Assembly (NCBI GenBank): GCA_913048145.1
Contig: CAJWVP010000023.1
Span: 1-14,752 of the forward strand
Source: an uncultured Rhodospirillaceae bacterium
GTDB taxonomy: Bacteria > Pseudomonadota > Alphaproteobacteria > Rhodospirillales > Casp-alpha2
Direction: 5' to 3'
Length of the DNA: 14,752 nucleotides
Under the pieces are notes generated by a model. It saw nothing but the letters and a program-made list of their open reading frames with translations. It ran no database searches and was not told where the DNA came from. Below, in pieces: positions 1 through 7,171 of this stretch (position 1 is the first letter of the stretch; each line of letters opens with the position of its first letter). Position numbers and translations under genes: made by a program.

Positions 1-157
1 GTCCTGCCGCAGTCGCGTCGCGTAGGGCTCGGGCAAAGCCGCGTGGCGGATCGGCGGACTTCGCCGCGGCTTCCAAGTCGGAAAGTGGATGGTCACGACG
101 CTGGGCTTCAATATGCCGGCGTTTGTCTTCACAGATTTTCGCAAGCACGTCGTTCAT
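1..157 (-). CDS. trpC: Indole-3-glycerol-phosphate synthase, N-terminal part (runs off the left edge)
   Basis: Only the first 52 codons are in the window. The translation starts MNDVLAKICEDKRRHIEAQR and continues through a segment with PPRGFARAL, which matches the usual TrpC N-terminus (a helix with a K-R/K pair, then the 'rgF..aL' segment before the barrel core). TrpC closes the indole ring, converting carboxyphenylamino-deoxyribulose-5-phosphate to indole-3-glycerol phosphate in the cytoplasm. The ATG at 157-155 overlaps the trpD stop codon as ATGA, so the start is well fixed and translation is probably coupled. The catalytic residues lie outside the window, so the call rests on the N-terminus and on its place after trpD. 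Confidence 0.88.
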   Translation of the reverse strand, partial: MNDVLAKICEDKRRHIEAQRRDHPLSDLEAAAKSADPPRGFARALRDATAAG

Positions 158-1236
158 GATGCGTCGACATCATCGAAGGCGGTGCCGGTAATGATGCTAT
201 ATCCGGCGGTGCCTGAGGTCCCCGAATTGGTGATGTCCACCATCTTGTCCAGGGCCGCGCGGGCGGCGCCATCATCGATGCTGCGCGCGGCCTGCGCGAC
301 GCCGTCCTTTAGGTCCGACGCCTTACCGGCAACGATAAGGCTAGCCGCTGCATTGAAGAGCACGATATCCCTGTAGGGGCCTGGCTGCCCGTCAACCAAA
401 CCCTCGATGGCTGCTGCGTTGTGGCCGCCATCGCCGCCCTTCAGGTCGTCCAGGCTGGCCCGCGGCAATCCTGCGTCCTCCGGCGTGATATCGAAGGTCC
501 GGACCTCACCATCCGACAAGGCGGCCACATGTGTCACGTCTGTGGTGGTGATTTCATCCATGCCATCTGCGCCATGGACAACCCAGGCCGCCTCGCTGTC
601 TAGATTACCCAGCACCTTAGCCATAGGCTCGATCAAGGCCCGGTCGAAGGCACCTGAAAACTGCCGTTTGACGCCGGCCGGATTGCAGAGCGGCCCCAGA
701 ATATTGAAAATCGTCCGGATACCCATAGCGGCGCGGACCGGCACAACGTGGCGCATGGCGCTGTGATGGCGTGGAGCGAGCATAAAGCCGATACCTGCCT
801 CGGCGATGGACGCCTCCACCAGCGCCATGTCGCATTCCAAGTTGATCCCAAGGCTCGACAGGACATCCGACGCCCCGGTTTTTGATGTGACGGCGCGATT
901 TCCATGTTTGGCGATGGGCACGCCGCAACCGGCAACCACCAGGGCCGAAGCCGTCGACACGTTGTAGGTACCAAGGCCGTCCCCGCCCGTGCCGACGATA
1001 TCCATGGCATCTTCGGGTGCGCGCACCATCGTCGCCTTTGCGCGCATGGCCCGAGCGGCGCCAGTGATCTCATCAACAGTTTCGCCGCGCAACCGCAACG
1101 CCATCAGCAAGCCGCCGATTTGCGCCGCATCGGCGTCACCGGACATGATTACATCGAAGGCACTTTCCGCATCCGCGACCGAGAGGAAAGTGCTGTCCGC
1201 CACCTGGGCTAGAAATGGTTTCAAGGCGTCACTCAT
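154..1236 (-). CDS. trpD: Anthranilate phosphoribosyltransferase
   Basis: This is a full-length TrpD of 360 residues, the normal size for the stand-alone enzyme. It transfers the phosphoribosyl group of PRPP to anthranilate in step two of tryptophan synthesis. The family signatures are in order: an all-alpha N-terminal domain (about 1-70), the PRPP-binding GTGGD loop (82-86), NVST (92-95), KHGNR (110-114), the anthranilate-site segment APRHHSAMRHVVPVR (about 154-168), and an acidic metal-binding DE in GADGMDEIT (about 222-230). It overlaps trpG upstream and trpC downstream by ATGA junctions (1233-1236 and 154-157), so all three are almost certainly one transcriptional and translational unit. 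Nothing looks broken. Reading frames on the opposite strand inside it are shadows. Confidence 0.97.
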   Translation of the reverse strand: MSDALKPFLAQVADSTFLSVADAESAFDVIMSGDADAAQIGGLLMALRLRGETVDEITGAARAMRAKATMVRAPEDAMDIVGTGGDGLGTYNVSTASALVVAGCGVPIAKHGNRAVTSKTGASDVLSSLGINLECDMALVEASIAEAGIGFMLAPRHHSAMRHVVPVRAAMGIRTIFNILGPLCNPAGVKRQFSGAFDRALIEPMAKVLGNLDSEAAWVVHGADGMDEITTTDVTHVAALSDGEVRTFDITPEDAGLPRASLDDLKGGDGGHNAAAIEGLVDGQPGPYRDIVLFNAAASLIVAGKASDLKDGVAQAARSIDDGAARAALDKMVDITNSGTSGTAGYSIITGTAFDDVDAS

Positions 1237-1817
1237 GCCGCTTCCCTCTCCACAGTCATATCAATGAAGTTCTTGAGAAGCGCATGACCATGCTCCGAGG
1301 CAATACTTTCCGGATGAAATTGCACGCCGTGAATGGGAAGTTCCCGATGCTGAACACCTTGGATGACGTCGTCATCGCTGCGCGCCGTCACCTCCAGAAC
1401 ATCCGGCACGGTATCCGGAGCGATGGTCAGAGAATGGTAACGCGTGGCCTCGAACGGCGATGGGATGCCTTGGAAAACTCCACTATTTGTGTGTTCGATT
1501 TGGCTCATCTTTCCATGCATGGGCTCCGGCGCGCGAACAATGGTCGCACCGAAATTCTGTGCAATGCTTTGGTGTCCAAGACAGACCCCCAACAGCGGCA
1601 CTCGCCCGACCGCTTTCGCCACCAGTTCCAGACAAATCCCTGCGTCATCTGGATAGCACGGGCCCGGCGACAGAACGATGCCTTGCGGGTTCATGGCCAG
1701 GGCCTCATCAGCCGACAGCGCGTCGTTGCGGCGCACAACAATATCGGCCCCAACCTCACCCATAAAATGACGCAAATTGTAGACAAAACTGTCATAATTA
1801 TCTATCAGCAAAAACAT
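1233..1817 (-). CDS. trpG: Anthranilate synthase component II (glutamine amidotransferase)
   Basis: This is a class I glutamine amidotransferase of 194 residues. It releases ammonia from glutamine for TrpE, which makes anthranilate from chorismate. The start MFLLIDNYDSFVYNL is the canonical TrpG/PabA N-terminus and fixes the ATG at 1817, although no clear Shine-Dalgarno precedes it. The oxyanion segment SPGPCYPDDAG is at 50-60, the nucleophile Cys79 lies in GVCLGHQ, and the His168/Glu170 dyad lies in FHPES. Because it heads a trpG-trpD-trpC unit it is TrpG, though the same protein may also serve PabB (PabA role). Its partner gene trpE is not adjacent but 6.5 kb away (8367-9905) on the same strand, so trpGDC needs its own promoter in 1818-1932 or distant read-through. 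Confidence 0.96.
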   Translation of the reverse strand: MFLLIDNYDSFVYNLRHFMGEVGADIVVRRNDALSADEALAMNPQGIVLSPGPCYPDDAGICLELVAKAVGRVPLLGVCLGHQSIAQNFGATIVRAPEPMHGKMSQIEHTNSGVFQGIPSPFEATRYHSLTIAPDTVPDVLEVTARSDDDVIQGVQHRELPIHGVQFHPESIASEHGHALLKNFIDMTVEREAA

Positions 1818-1883
1818 GGTAGTGCTTTGTCATCACGCCATAAATCTGACCAGCAGGAAATTAGCCGGGTCGCTCAGAGGGCC

Positions 1884-1912
1884 ACAATGGTACGTCGACC
1901 AATGCCGGTCAA
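1884..1912 (-). promoter_or_regulatory. Weak candidate sigma70 promoter for trpGDC
   Basis: On the minus strand, TTGACC (1912-1907) is followed after 17 bases by CATTGT (1889-1884), which matches TATAAT at only three of six positions. It would give a 5' leader of about 60-70 bases before trpG. The case rests mainly on need: with trpE displaced, trpGDC must be transcribed from here. I saw no convincing tryptophan leader peptide or attenuator pair in the leader. Confidence 0.22.
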
Positions 1913-1932
1913 GCAACACGGATGGCGGGCGT

Positions 1933-1963
1933 TTGACCTTCCTGTAACTAGAACCTCTATATA
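1933..1963 (+). promoter_or_regulatory. CueR/MerR-family-type copper promoter of copA
   Basis: The -35 element TTGACC (1933-1938) and the -10 element TATATA (1958-1963) are separated by 19 bases. This over-long spacer is the hallmark of promoters activated by MerR-family DNA distortion. Between them the left half-site ACCTTCC (1936-1942) is identical to the E. coli copA CueR half-site as I recall it. The right half is degenerate (AGAACCT), but a pseudo-dyad TTC..GT-A-AC..GAA is centred at 1946, the fourteenth base of the element, the same offset as in E. coli copA. The site lies about 30 bases before the copA ATG. No MerR-family gene is in the window, so the activator must be encoded elsewhere. 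Confidence 0.65.
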
Positions 1964-1992
1964 GATCTTAAAGCTCAATATAAGGTTTACTC

Positions 1993-4230
1993 ATGGAACC
2001 CTCCACATCACCCTCATCCGATCCTCGCGTTAGGGGTACGCCTCAACCCAGATGGCACCACAGCCTGTCAATCGGTGGTATGACATGCGCGGGGTGCGTA
2101 GGACGGGTCGAGAAGGCGCTTACATCTGTCGACGGTGTCATCGGAGCGTATGTCAATTTAGCAACGGACCATGCCTCCGTGACCGTACAGGACCGGAATC
2201 TTCCGGAGATCGTCCTTGTGCGGGCTGTCGAGGACGCCGGCTTCACCGCAAAGAAGATCAACGACAACCTGTTAGGTCCGGATGATCATGCCCATTCCGA
2301 CCAACAACGCCTAAGTTGGCGTCTCCTCATCGCGGCTGCGCTCAGTTTACCTTTCGTCGTTGATATGGGCTTCATGTTCACCTTTGGGCAGATGCTGGTG
2401 ACGCCTGTCGCCCAGTGGGCACTGGCCACCCCGGTCTTGATCATTGCCGGCCTTCAGTTTCTGCGGCCCGCCATCGGCGCGCTCCTTGCAGGCAGCGGCA
2501 ACATGGACCTGCTTGTCCTACTTGGCACAAGCGCCGCCTATGGGCTCAGCGCCTTCAACATCATGATGTTGCCTTCGGAGAATCCGCCAATCTATTTCGA
2601 GGCCGCGGCGCTGGTGACGACCTTTATCCTGCTGGGGAAGGTACTCGAGGCGAGGGCCAAGCGCGCCACGACGGATTCCATCCGTGCACTCATGCGCCTT
2701 AAGCCAGAAACCGCACACCTTTTGGTCTCTGGCGTCGAGTCGACTGTACGGGCGGACGCGCTGGCGCCGGGGGATCGCATCGCCGTGCGTCCGGGCGAGG
2801 TTATCCCGATGGATGGTGTCGTCGTACAGGGTGAGAGCGCCGTCGATGAAGCGATGATCAGCGGCGAAAACCTGCCAGTGCCAAAAATTATCGACGCGCC
2901 GGTTACCGGTGGATCCCTGAACGGCGCCGGTTATCTCCATATCCGTGTCACTGCGGTCGGCGCGGATACGGTCCTCGCGCGCATGTTAGCCATGGTTCAT
3001 GCAGCGCTGACGTCAAAAGCGCCCGTTCAACAATTGGTCGACCGGATCGCCGCCGTTTTTGTGCCGGTTGTGGTAGGCCTAGCCGTGCTCACGATCATCG
3101 GATGGACTATCTATGGTGCGGACTGGCAAGACGCCCTGATCAACGCCGTGAGTGTATTGGTCATCGCGTGTCCGTGTGCGCTCGGTCTAGCCACCCCGAC
3201 CGCCGTCATGGCCGGAACTGGCGCTGCCGCGAGAAACGGTATTCTCATTAAAAATGTCGAAGCCTTAGAAAGCACCGCGCAGATCCAGACCGTCGTTTTC
3301 GATAAGACTGGAACGATCACGGAGGGTCGACCAGGCGTCGAAGGGCTAGGAGGGTTTGAGGAAAATCCCGATGAGTTCCTGCGCCTGATCGCATCTGCGC
3401 AAGCCGGCAGCGAACATCCAATTGCCTCCGCCATCATCGCCGAGGCCAAAAGCCAAGGTCTCGAACTGATTCCGCCGGAGACGGCTCAAGCCTTGGTCGG
3501 GCGCGGGTTCCGCGCGTCGATCAACGGACGCGGTCTGATCATCGGAAATCGCGCACTAATGGCGGAGACGGGAATTGATATCTCTGCAACCGAACAAGAT
3601 ACGCAGGCGCACGAAGCGCGCGGCGCAACGGTCGTATGGGCAGGTGACACCAGTTCCAAAACGTTTTTGGGTTGGATTGCCATCGTCGATCCACCGCGCC
3701 CAACATCATCCGACGCCATCGCCCAACTGCATGATAACGCTGTTGCGACCCTCATGCTGACCGGTGACAATCATCGCACCGCTGATGCCGTGGCTGCGCG
3801 CATCGGAATATACGACATTGCCTCCGAAGTTCCTCCCGAAGGCAAGGTGGATCGTGTGATCGCCCTGCAACAGGACGGGCGCACTGTCGCCATGGTCGGC
3901 GATGGGATCAATGATGCACCGGCCCTGGCGACGGCTGACGTCGGGATTTCCATGGGGTCAGGCACTGATGTGGCCATGGCCAGCGCCGACATCGTGTTAA
4001 TGCGTCCAGACCTTCGCCTCGTGCCGGATGCTATGGACATCTCCAAGTTAACCGTTCGGAAGATCCGTCAGAACCTGTTCTTGGCGTTCGCCTACAACGT
4101 GGCGGCCTTGCCCCTTGCAATGCTCGGAGTGCTGACGCCAGTCATCGCCGGTGCAGCCATGGCAATTAGCAGTGTCTCGGTCGTAACCAACGCATTGACA
4201 CTCAAGCGATGGCGATCGAGCGCTGTCTAA
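1993..4230 (+). CDS. copA: Cu(+)-exporting P1B-type ATPase
   Basis: This 745-residue inner-membrane P1B-1 ATPase exports monovalent copper (or silver) from the cytoplasm using ATP. One N-terminal heavy-metal-associated domain carries GMTCAGC, with Cys32 and Cys35; many CopA proteins have two such domains. Transmembrane pairs follow (about 110-210), then the actuator loop with SGEN. The intramembrane metal site is Cys393-Pro-Cys395, the CPC signature of copper pumps. The phosphorylation site is Asp437 in DKTGT, the ATP-binding His-Pro pair is His475-Pro476, and the hinge GDGIND is 636-641. A C-terminal membrane pair contains YN and MAISSVSVV-type segments, which also favours Cu(+). AAGG (1982-1985) sits seven bases before the ATG. 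Regulation is probably copper-induced through the CueR-like promoter upstream. It stands alone: no chaperone copZ or regulator is adjacent. Confidence 0.96.
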   Translation: MEPSTSPSSDPRVRGTPQPRWHHSLSIGGMTCAGCVGRVEKALTSVDGVIGAYVNLATDHASVTVQDRNLPEIVLVRAVEDAGFTAKKINDNLLGPDDHAHSDQQRLSWRLLIAAALSLPFVVDMGFMFTFGQMLVTPVAQWALATPVLIIAGLQFLRPAIGALLAGSGNMDLLVLLGTSAAYGLSAFNIMMLPSENPPIYFEAAALVTTFILLGKVLEARAKRATTDSIRALMRLKPETAHLLVSGVESTVRADALAPGDRIAVRPGEVIPMDGVVVQGESAVDEAMISGENLPVPKIIDAPVTGGSLNGAGYLHIRVTAVGADTVLARMLAMVHAALTSKAPVQQLVDRIAAVFVPVVVGLAVLTIIGWTIYGADWQDALINAVSVLVIACPCALGLATPTAVMAGTGAAARNGILIKNVEALESTAQIQTVVFDKTGTITEGRPGVEGLGGFEENPDEFLRLIASAQAGSEHPIASAIIAEAKSQGLELIPPETAQALVGRGFRASINGRGLIIGNRALMAETGIDISATEQDTQAHEARGATVVWAGDTSSKTFLGWIAIVDPPRPTSSDAIAQLHDNAVATLMLTGDNHRTADAVAARIGIYDIASEVPPEGKVDRVIALQQDGRTVAMVGDGINDAPALATADVGISMGSGTDVAMASADIVLMRPDLRLVPDAMDISKLTVRKIRQNLFLAFAYNVAALPLAMLGVLTPVIAGAAMAISSVSVVTNALTLKRWRSSAV

Positions 4231-4333
4231 AGGGGGAAGCTGTGCAATGTGTTAATTAGCGCATGAAGCGGGCGTTCGATTAACATCTACCGAGTACTAA
4301 AAAGTATAGACTTAATTAGAAACCCTGAACGCC

Positions 4334-4354
4334 AGGCCCGCGGCTACCGGGCTT
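4334..4354 (+). terminator. Small hairpin in the copA / permease intergenic region
   Basis: GCCCG (4336-4340) pairs with CGGGC (4348-4352) around a seven-base loop. One wobble and one A-T pair extend the stem to AGGCCCG/CGGGCTT. No uridine tract follows and it lies about 100 bases after copA, so it is at best a weak or Rho-assisted terminator. The rest of 4231-4461 is AT-richer than its surroundings and holds a perfect six-base inverted repeat, GTTAAT (4251-4256) and ATTAAC (4279-4284). I see no gene there. Confidence 0.22.
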
Positions 4355-4461
4355 ACCGATGTAGCTGTCATGGAATTCAAATAACGTGCACGCGGTATAG
4401 GGCTTGCCCCTCGATGAGATAGGAAACCGCCGGCCTTTTGGCGCGACAAGGAAAGGGCCAA

Positions 4462-5367
4462 TCACGGAACAGGATAACTCTGTTTATTTCGAATTGCATT
4501 CCGTCGAATAGTGTAGAAGGTGCAGCCAATGATGGTCGCCGATCCCGTCAGGGTCCACACGGTCGGCACCTCAGAAAACACTACAATTCCTATAATAGTC
4601 GCGAACAAAAGCCGGGCATATTCGACTGGCGCGACGGCCACCGCTTCGGCCGCCTTCATTCCCTGAATGTGAACCCACTGCATCACCGACATGAGACCGC
4701 CGATTAACATGATGACGGCAATTTCTTGCCAAGTAGGCGTAACCCAGAAATACAACGCCGGACCCAACATTATGGCGGTTACGAAGCATGACTGATAGGC
4801 CATGATCGTCAGCGCGGGATCGATTTGCGATAATTTTCTGAGAACGATCATGATGCCGGCGACAAACAGGGATGACATTAGAGCCAACAAAGCGTAGGCG
4901 TTGATCGCCTCGGTGCCAGGCCGAATGATGATCAGGACGCCGATGAAACCGACTATGGTCACCGACCAGCGGCGAATGCCAACGGTTTCCTTCAGGAAAA
5001 TTATCGCCAGCACGGTCGTAAATAAGGTTTTGGCGAAGCTGATGGCCGTGGCCTCGGCCAGCGGCATGTATACCAAAGCCGTGAACCCCGCCGCCATTGC
5101 GATGACGCCAAACATTCCGCGCATCACATGCAGGTGAAGGCTGCTCGTGTTGAACACAGTGTTGTAGTTGCGTACCAAGACTGGGGAAAGGATTGCGATC
5201 ACGCACAGCTGGCGGATGAACAGGATTTCGAACACCGGAATGCGCTGGCCCACGAATTTGATCAACCCACCCATTACCGCGCCGATCAGCGAGCCCAGCA
5301 AGATCCACAGCGAGCCGCGTACGTTGCTGGGTAGGGCGCGCCAGCGCAATGACAAGGATGACAACAT
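4462..5367 (-). CDS. EamA/DMT-superfamily permease
   Basis: This is a multi-pass membrane protein of about 301 residues, the normal size for the ten-helix DMT (drug/metabolite transporter) family, which exports or imports small metabolites such as amino acids. Hydrophobic helices run through the whole protein. Each half carries an EamA-like unit: the first includes FVGQRIPVFEILFIRQL and ends near LKETVGIRRW; the second ends near VVFSEVPTVWTL. The repeated 'F.E..' then W pattern is typical of the family. The frame could begin at 5460, adding 31 residues, but that extension is Arg-rich, unlike a DMT N-terminus, and overlaps the likely promoter. I therefore prefer the ATG at 5367, although no strong Shine-Dalgarno is seen for either. 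It is transcribed away from the oxygenase gene. The substrate cannot be inferred from sequence. Confidence 0.9.
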   Translation of the reverse strand: MLSSLSLRWRALPSNVRGSLWILLGSLIGAVMGGLIKFVGQRIPVFEILFIRQLCVIAILSPVLVRNYNTVFNTSSLHLHVMRGMFGVIAMAAGFTALVYMPLAEATAISFAKTLFTTVLAIIFLKETVGIRRWSVTIVGFIGVLIIIRPGTEAINAYALLALMSSLFVAGIMIVLRKLSQIDPALTIMAYQSCFVTAIMLGPALYFWVTPTWQEIAVIMLIGGLMSVMQWVHIQGMKAAEAVAVAPVEYARLLFATIIGIVVFSEVPTVWTLTGSATIIGCTFYTIRRNAIRNKQSYPVP

Positions 5368-5412
5368 GACTATCCGAAAGGCGGGGGGAGGGCGCGTTGC
5401 GTCACTTCGAAG

Positions 5413-5452
5413 ATGGTAAGTGGTCGCTCTCCTCCGGTCAAACCGGGTCAAA
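5413..5452 (-). promoter_or_regulatory. Candidate permease promoter with a helically phased direct repeat
   Basis: GGTCAAA occurs at 5436-5442 and again at 5446-5452, ten bases apart, so on the minus strand TTTGACC is repeated one helical turn apart. The proximal copy supplies TTGACC (5441-5436). Seventeen bases on is TACCAT (5418-5413), matching TATAAT at four of six positions. Transcription would begin about 5406, just upstream of the preferred permease ATG at 5367. The second repeat copy may be an activator or repressor half-site shared with the divergent oxygenase gene. Confidence 0.32.
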
Positions 5453-5514
5453 TGAAACATGGGGAATTGTCCGCACCACCAGATCGTGATGTACTCCGAG
5501 CGACTAAGACGTTG

Positions 5515-5520
5515 AGGAGG
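5515..5520 (+). promoter_or_regulatory. Strong ribosome-binding site fixing the oxygenase start
   Basis: AGGAGG lies six bases before the ATG at 5527. It selects that start over the in-frame GTG at 5413, whose 38-residue extension is basic and does not look like part of the fold. Confidence 0.82.
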
Positions 5521-5526
5521 TCGAAG

Positions 5527-6708
5527 ATGCCCAAGGTGGACGTGAACTTGCCGCTAGATGACGTAGCCGCACTCGTCGACTTTGGTGACGATGAATTGGA
5601 GATGGCCCGATACAAGCAGTGTGGCACCGCACGGGCGCTCGCCATGCACAACAGGGGGCCAATCACCTATGGTCCGGATGGTGCGCTCTCCACCGATATT
5701 CTGGACGCCTACTGGCGCGAGGGCTTTTACGTTTTCGAGAACGTCGTCGGCGCCGAAGAGCGGCGCGACATCGAGGTGGACGTGGCCGAACTCTTGGAGC
5801 GCGCGCCCATCGCCAAGGACGCCTCCGTCGACAAACACGGCCGTCCGGCCCTTGGAAGCGACTGCAAGGGCCGATCGGTGCGGATGACACGGCCGCTATC
5901 CGACCCCCTTGGCGGCACCGATGCAAACCACGGGCGCCATCCGGTGAAAATGGCCGAGCCCAACGCCCCTGACGAAGCGCCAGAATGGGTCATGCAACTG
6001 TTGCTGGGTACATTGCAGCATTCGGATGCGTGCCTGCGACTGTATGGTCACCCAGAACTGCTTAACGTCGCAGCGGCGGTCAATGGGCCCGATTTCACAC
6101 CCTTCAATGAGGGCCTGTGGATCAAGCAACCGCGCCTTGGCAGTTCGGTTGCTTGGCACCAAGACGGATGGACTTGGTGGGACAAGCCTGAACTGGATGC
6201 CGGCACGCACGGGTTCAACTTCATGATGCAGCTTTACGGCTGCGATGCAGCCAATGGCCTGTGGGTGGTGCCGGGCTCCCATGCCAAGGGGAAGTTGGAC
6301 ATTTCCGACTTGGCCTCGGAAAGCGGCTCCGACCGCTTGGTTGACGCGGTGCCCTTAATCTGTTCGCCCGGCGATGTCGCCATCGTCAATCGCCAGGCCG
6401 TACACGGCTCCTTCGCCAACACCAGCGACAATATCCGGGTGTCCGTCCACTTCGGTTTCCACCGGCGGAAATCCGTGTATGGCATCACCAGCGGTGGTAT
6501 TCACAATCCCGTTTCCCACTACGATGACGCCTACATCCTGAGACGGTCGCGCATGCTCATGTACGCCATTGATGCCCGCCAACAGCGGTTCCCAGACGAA
6601 ACACCCTTTGAATACGGCCCCATGGCGGATGCCAAGGACGCGCTTAGATGGACGCCGACGGCGCGCGCTGATATCCGGGACTACAATCTTCAGGACATTG
6701 GTATCTAG
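5527..6708 (+). CDS. Phytanoyl-CoA dioxygenase (PhyH)-family Fe(II)/2-oxoglutarate oxygenase
   Basis: This is a soluble protein of 393 residues. The double-stranded beta-helix metal site is visible: His211 and Asp213 in AWHQDGW, the distal His293 in AVHGSF, and the 2-oxoglutarate-binding Arg304 in NIRVSVHFGFHRR. A typical PhyH helix-strand segment with YWREGFYVFENVV lies near 62-74, and WVVPGSHAKGKL at 246-257 is the usual PhyH 'PGSH..G' loop. Such enzymes hydroxylate small molecules or lipids in the cytoplasm; this subgroup's substrate is unknown and phytanoyl-CoA itself is unlikely to be the guide. It is divergent from the permease. A dead aspartate/glutamate racemase gene follows nine bases after its stop, so it was once probably in a two-gene operon handling an amino or oxo acid. 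Nothing inside it looks damaged. Confidence 0.92.
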   Translation: MPKVDVNLPLDDVAALVDFGDDELEMARYKQCGTARALAMHNRGPITYGPDGALSTDILDAYWREGFYVFENVVGAEERRDIEVDVAELLERAPIAKDASVDKHGRPALGSDCKGRSVRMTRPLSDPLGGTDANHGRHPVKMAEPNAPDEAPEWVMQLLLGTLQHSDACLRLYGHPELLNVAAAVNGPDFTPFNEGLWIKQPRLGSSVAWHQDGWTWWDKPELDAGTHGFNFMMQLYGCDAANGLWVVPGSHAKGKLDISDLASESGSDRLVDAVPLICSPGDVAIVNRQAVHGSFANTSDNIRVSVHFGFHRRKSVYGITSGGIHNPVSHYDDAYILRRSRMLMYAIDARQQRFPDETPFEYGPMADAKDALRWTPTARADIRDYNLQDIGI

Positions 6709-6717
6709 GATCAGGAT

Positions 6718-7020
6718 ATGACGCGTCACATCGGGGTCGTCGGATGTTCCGCAGCGGGCGCATCACTCTGCTATCGTACGATCTGTCACGATGGCCCTGA
6801 TACCCTGGATCCCCGCTCACATTCATAAGTCTCCATGCATATACCTCCTCCCTAGCCGCGTACGCGGATTTCCTGCAGTGAGGCGATGTGCTCGGCGTCG
6901 CCGGCCTCATGCGACGCTCGGCCGACAAACTAACGGCAGTTGGCGCTAACTTTCTCAGCTTTACTGACAACACTATCTATCATGCCTTCTTCGCTGACAG
7001 CTATTCTTGGCTTTTGTCCC
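6718..7020 (+). pseudogene. Decayed aspartate/glutamate racemase gene
   Basis: The ATG at 6718 opens MTRHIGVVGCSAAGASLCYR, matching the N-terminus of one Asp/Glu racemase subfamily (consensus as I recall it: HIGIVACSAEGAALCYRTIC). The match continues to a point where HPEVSMHTH is expected but H-S-stop-VSMH is found, with TAA at 6826-6828. After CAT at 6838-6840 the frame jumps (net two-base shift near 6841) and similarity resumes as LAAYADFLQ, a TGA at 6879-6881, then GDVLGVAGLMRRSADKL, AVGANFL and TDNTIYHAF, matching the expected GDWEGVAELM, AGADFL and CPDNTIHQ. The cysteine expected before the (P)DNT motif is Phe or Thr here. Similarity fades near 7020, so roughly the last two thirds of a protein of about 230 residues is missing. 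It begins nine bases after the oxygenase stop, with AGGAT upstream. Confidence 0.82.
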
Positions 7021-7171
7021 TAATCAGTGCAAAAAATTCACTCCGATCAACCCCGAAAACTCCTGACAATTTGTAACATTGGCGCGAACCCTGTAAATCT
7101 CGACCAATTGGAGCATAACCATCAGATAGGACAGTATAGCCCCCTACAAGGGTTCCGTCGCTTTGAAGGTC

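Noticed and set aside
633..1076. A 147-codon minus-strand frame inside trpD, and other long overlapping frames in trpD, trpG, copA and trpE.
   Set aside because: They are out-of-frame shadows in GC-rich coding sequence, rich in Arg, Trp, Pro and Cys, with no recognisable family.
1818..1932. Tryptophan leader peptide and attenuator before trpG.
   Set aside because: The minus-strand leader has two separated Trp codons in one frame but no start codon, ribosome site or tandem Trp run, and I found no competing hairpins with a uridine tract.
4251..4284. Six-base perfect inverted repeat GTTAAT / ATTAAC after copA, considered as a terminator or operator.
   Set aside because: The 22-base spacer does not fold well, no uridine tract follows, and no gene is placed to use it as an operator.
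5368..5460. Longer N-terminus of the permease from the ATG at 5460.
   Set aside because: The added residues are Arg-rich, overlap the apparent promoter boxes, and do not resemble the start of a DMT permease.
5413..5526. Longer N-terminus of the oxygenase from the GTG at 5413.
   Set aside because: AGGAGG six bases before the ATG at 5527 is a far better initiation site, and the 38 added residues are basic and unlike the family.
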